DNA from: Roseovarius atlanticus
Lineage (GTDB): Bacteria > Pseudomonadota > Alphaproteobacteria > Rhodobacterales > Rhodobacteraceae
NCBI RefSeq assembly: GCF_001441615.1
Contig: NZ_LAXJ01000023.1
Span: forward strand, 58,101-122,100
Length of the DNA: 64,000 nt
Direction of reading: 5' to 3'
A program made the position numbers and the translations under genes. Position 1 is the stretch's first letter, and each line of letters begins with the position of its first letter. Of this stretch, positions 62,955 to 64,000 are shown piece by piece. The notes under the pieces are model-generated. The model had not been told where the DNA came from and searched no databases. It worked only from the letters and a program-made list of their open reading frames with translations.

Positions 62955-63880
62955 TGGCTGTTCTTCTTCTTGCCGAAGTCAACAATGGTGAACTGTCGAT
63001 GGACGCGACCGCAAAGGCGGTCACCGCATCCAAGGCCCTGGGCGATGTGACGGTTCTGTGCGCAGGCGCATCTGCTGCCGACGCCGCCAAAGAGGCCGCG
63101 ACGATCGACGGCGTGGCCAAGGTGTTGGTCGCCGAAGACCCCGCGCTGGGTCATCGCCTGGCGGAATCCACCGCCGATCTGATCGTGTCGCTGGCCGGTG
63201 ACTATGACCACATCGTGGCGCCTGCCACCACCGACGCCAAGAACGTGCTGCCCCGCTTGGCCGCGCTGCTGGACGTGATGATGCTGACCGACGTCTCGGG
63301 CGTGGTCGATGGCGACACGTTCGAGCGCCCGATTTACGCAGGCAACGCGATCCAGACGGTGAAATCGGGTGACGCGAAAAAGGTCGTGTCCTTCCGTACC
63401 GCCAGCTTTGACGCAGCCGGCACCGGTGGCTCGGCCGCCGTGGAAACCGTGGGCGGCGCATCCGCCTCGGGCCTGTCGGAATGGGTCGAAGACAAGGTCG
63501 CCGAAAGCGATCGCCCCGAACTGACCTCGGCCGGCATCGTCGTGTCGGGCGGCCGTGGCGTTGGCTCGGAAGACGATTTCGCACTGATCGAGAAACTGGC
63601 CGACAAGCTGGGTGCCGCCGTTGGCGCATCCCGCGCCGCCGTCGACTCGGGCTTTGCACCGAACGACTGGCAGGTCGGCCAGACCGGCAAGGTGGTCGCG
63701 CCTGACCTGTACATCGCCGTCGGCATCTCGGGTGCAATCCAGCACCTTGCGGGCATGAAGGACAGCAAGATCATCGTCGCGATCAACAAGGACGAAGAGG
63801 CCCCGATCTTCCAGGTGGCCGATTACGGCCTGGTCGCCGACCTGTTCGAAGCCGTCCCCGAACTGACCGAAAAACTGTGA
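62954..63880 (+). CDS. etfA: Electron transfer flavoprotein, alpha subunit
   Basis: A 308-residue Etf[21 protein letters not shown] at the start, [20 protein letters not shown] near residue 75, and the C-terminal FAD domain [20 protein letters not shown], then [40 protein letters not shown] and [20 protein letters not shown]. Start at ATG 62954 overlapping the etfB stop. Complex partner of EtfB. Last gene before a hairpin terminator. Confidence 0.96.
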   Translation: MAVLLLAEVNNGELSMDATAKAVTASKALGDVTVLCAGASAADAAKEAATIDGVAKVLVAEDPALGHRLAESTADLIVSLAGDYDHIVAPATTDAKNVLPRLAALLDVMMLTDVSGVVDGDTFERPIYAGNAIQTVKSGDAKKVVSFRTASFDAAGTGGSAAVETVGGASASGLSEWVEDKVAESDRPELTSAGIVVSGGRGVGSEDDFALIEKLADKLGAAVGASRAAVDSGFAPNDWQVGQTGKVVAPDLYIAVGISGAIQHLAGMKDSKIIVAINKDEEAPIFQVADYGLVADLFEAVPELTEKL

Positions 63881-63931
63881 TCGGTGAACGGTGGGTTTGA
63901 AATCCACCCTACACATACCGCAGGACAGACG

Positions 63932-63955
63932 ACGCCCGCCGGAAACGGCGGGCGT
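63932..63955 (+). terminator. Hairpin terminator after etfA
   Basis: ACGCCCGCCG and CGGCGGGCGT form a perfect 10-bp GC-rich stem around GAAA, followed by TTTATC, 52 bp after the etfA stop. A good intrinsic terminator for the long plus-strand operon. 63956-64000 shows nothing further. Confidence 0.8.
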
Positions 63956-64000
63956 TTATCATGGGGCAGAGAGGTGGTCCTAGATTTTAGACCAATTTTC

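Noticed and set aside
62825..63916. A 363-codon open frame on the minus strand
   Set aside because: Antisense to EtfB and EtfA, which are unmistakable. Composition is Gly/His-rich as expected for a shadow.

Overview
The window reads as a GC-rich alphaproteobacterium, most likely a Rhodobacterales/roseobacter-type genome. The evidence is the style of the EtfBA pair, the TAXI-type TRAP transporter, several Liv-type ABC transporters coupled to acyl-CoA genes, and IS families common in that group (IS21, IS66, IS110/IS1111, IS256, IS6, Tn3). No rRNA, tRNA, CRISPR array or replication origin was recognised. This assignment is inference, not a database result.

Region A (1-19.9 kb) is a transport-plus-acyl-CoA catabolism locus. 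It holds an IclR regulator, an enoyl-CoA hydratase, a TAXI TRAP uptake system, an AtuA-like protein with its separate small partner, a biotin-dependent acyl-CoA carboxylase (beta and alpha subunits), a membrane permease, an ADP-forming acyl-CoA synthetase, a two-subunit CoA-transferase and a truncated SDR. Perfect or near-perfect palindromes built on GCATAGT/ACTATGC lie in front of both halves and suggest one IclR regulon. The pathway is broken: the carboxylase beta gene has an in-frame TAA and an IS21 element, the alpha gene is split by an IS110/IS1111 element, and the permease is frameshifted.

Region B (19.8-34.1 kb) is accessory DNA: an unknown ORF, a small Cys protein, a CBS-domain remnant, panC-panB, and nadC cut by a Tn3-type end. 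A stack of nested insertions follows: Tn3 > IS66 > serine-recombinase cassette > IS256 > IS110. The reading frames of several hosts can be rejoined, so the order of events can be read from the sequence. An IS6 fragment, a TetR gene and a complete IS6 element follow.

Region C (34.3-41.2 kb, minus strand) is an intact operon: acyl-CoA ligase, SDR, periplasmic binding protein, LivH, LivM, LivG, LivF. Region D (41.2-44.6 kb) is a graveyard of IS66, Tn3 and IS6 fragments. Region E (44.8-50.2 kb) holds an EmrB/EmrA/MarR drug-efflux operon, a universal stress protein, an ABC-2 permease interrupted by a TAG, and scraps of RND-efflux and CoA-transferase genes.

Region F (50.2-63.9 kb, plus strand) is a second transport-coupled acyl-CoA locus: acyl-CoA dehydrogenase (two internal TAGs), SDR, LivG, long acyl-CoA ligase, LivH, LivM, LivF, two tandem paralogous binding proteins, two enoyl-CoA hydratases, and EtfB-EtfA, ending in a hairpin terminator.

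The most interesting observation concerns the two IS110/IS1111 elements. In each, the non-coding tail downstream of the recombinase contains a 10-11 nt (or longer, imperfect) complement of the reconstructed pre-insertion target. This is what a bridge-RNA target-binding loop should look like.
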